From assembly GCA_948844705.1 (NCBI GenBank), contig CAQNVT010000141.1:1-5988 (forward strand): DNA of 5,988 bases, given 5' to 3'. Below, piece by piece: positions 5,975 to 5,988 of the stretch. Source of the stretch: an uncultured Dorea sp. (GTDB lineage: Bacteria > Bacillota > Clostridia > Lachnospirales > Lachnospiraceae). Under the pieces are notes generated by a model. The model had not been told where the DNA came from and did not search any database. It worked only from the letters and a program-made list of their open reading frames with translations. The translations under genes were made by a program, and so were the position numbers. Position 1 is the stretch's first letter. The number at the start of each line of letters is the position of its first letter.

Positions 5975-5988
5975 ACAAGCCCCTTAAG

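Noticed and set aside
1..5988. Mobile element, CRISPR array, tRNA/rRNA or defence cluster
   Set aside because: I found no terminal repeats, transposase or integrase, spaced repeats or RNA gene signatures. The content is conserved housekeeping genes with even base composition.

Overview
The window looks like ordinary chromosome from a low-to-mid GC anaerobic Firmicute, most likely Clostridia of the Lachnospiraceae type. That assignment is an inference from protein resemblance and gene neighbourhoods: an alr-like gene next to an EndoA-type MazF, TepA directly before an FtsK/SpoIIIE translocase, and a CFI-box protein of the kind I associate with this family. All eight genes lie on the minus strand, so transcription runs from high to low coordinates. 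Spacing is tight and Shine-Dalgarno sites are clear.

Layout in the direction of transcription: (1) 5974-5720, an 84-residue ORF matching only the end of the alanine racemase C-terminal domain, preceded by an in-frame stop. (2) 5633-5286, an EndoA/MazF mRNA interferase with no recognisable antitoxin gene visible. (3) 5261-4464, a soluble CorC/HlyC-type protein with paired CBS domains. (4) 4411-3680, YebC. (5) 3664-2885, an uncharacterised CFI-box protein. (6) 2882-1602, O-acetylhomoserine sulfhydrylase (MetY). (7) 1555-851, a TepA/ClpP-family protein. (8) 772 to beyond position 2, the N-terminal membrane part of FtsK/SpoIIIE.

Three good sigma-A-like promoters can be read by eye, each overlapping the stop codon of the gene before it. 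They divide the window into likely units: alr-like/mazF/corC, yebC/CFI-box/metY, tepA, and ftsK. Within units, mazF-corC are 24 bp apart, yebC-CFI-box 15 bp, and CFI-box-metY 2 bp, with the metY ribosome site inside the last codons of the CFI-box gene. A 14-bp perfect hairpin plus T-run ends the metY unit. The same hairpin buries the tepA Shine-Dalgarno site, and the predicted tepA promoter would start transcription right at its foot.

I see no mobile element, CRISPR array, RNA gene or obvious new defence system. The points most worth a second look are the tepA leader hairpin, the isolated racemase-tail ORF beside an apparently antitoxin-less MazF, and the unknown CFI-box gene coupled to metY. 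No stretch longer than 300 bases lacks a gene; the longest gaps (about 50-90 bases) are described where they hold something.
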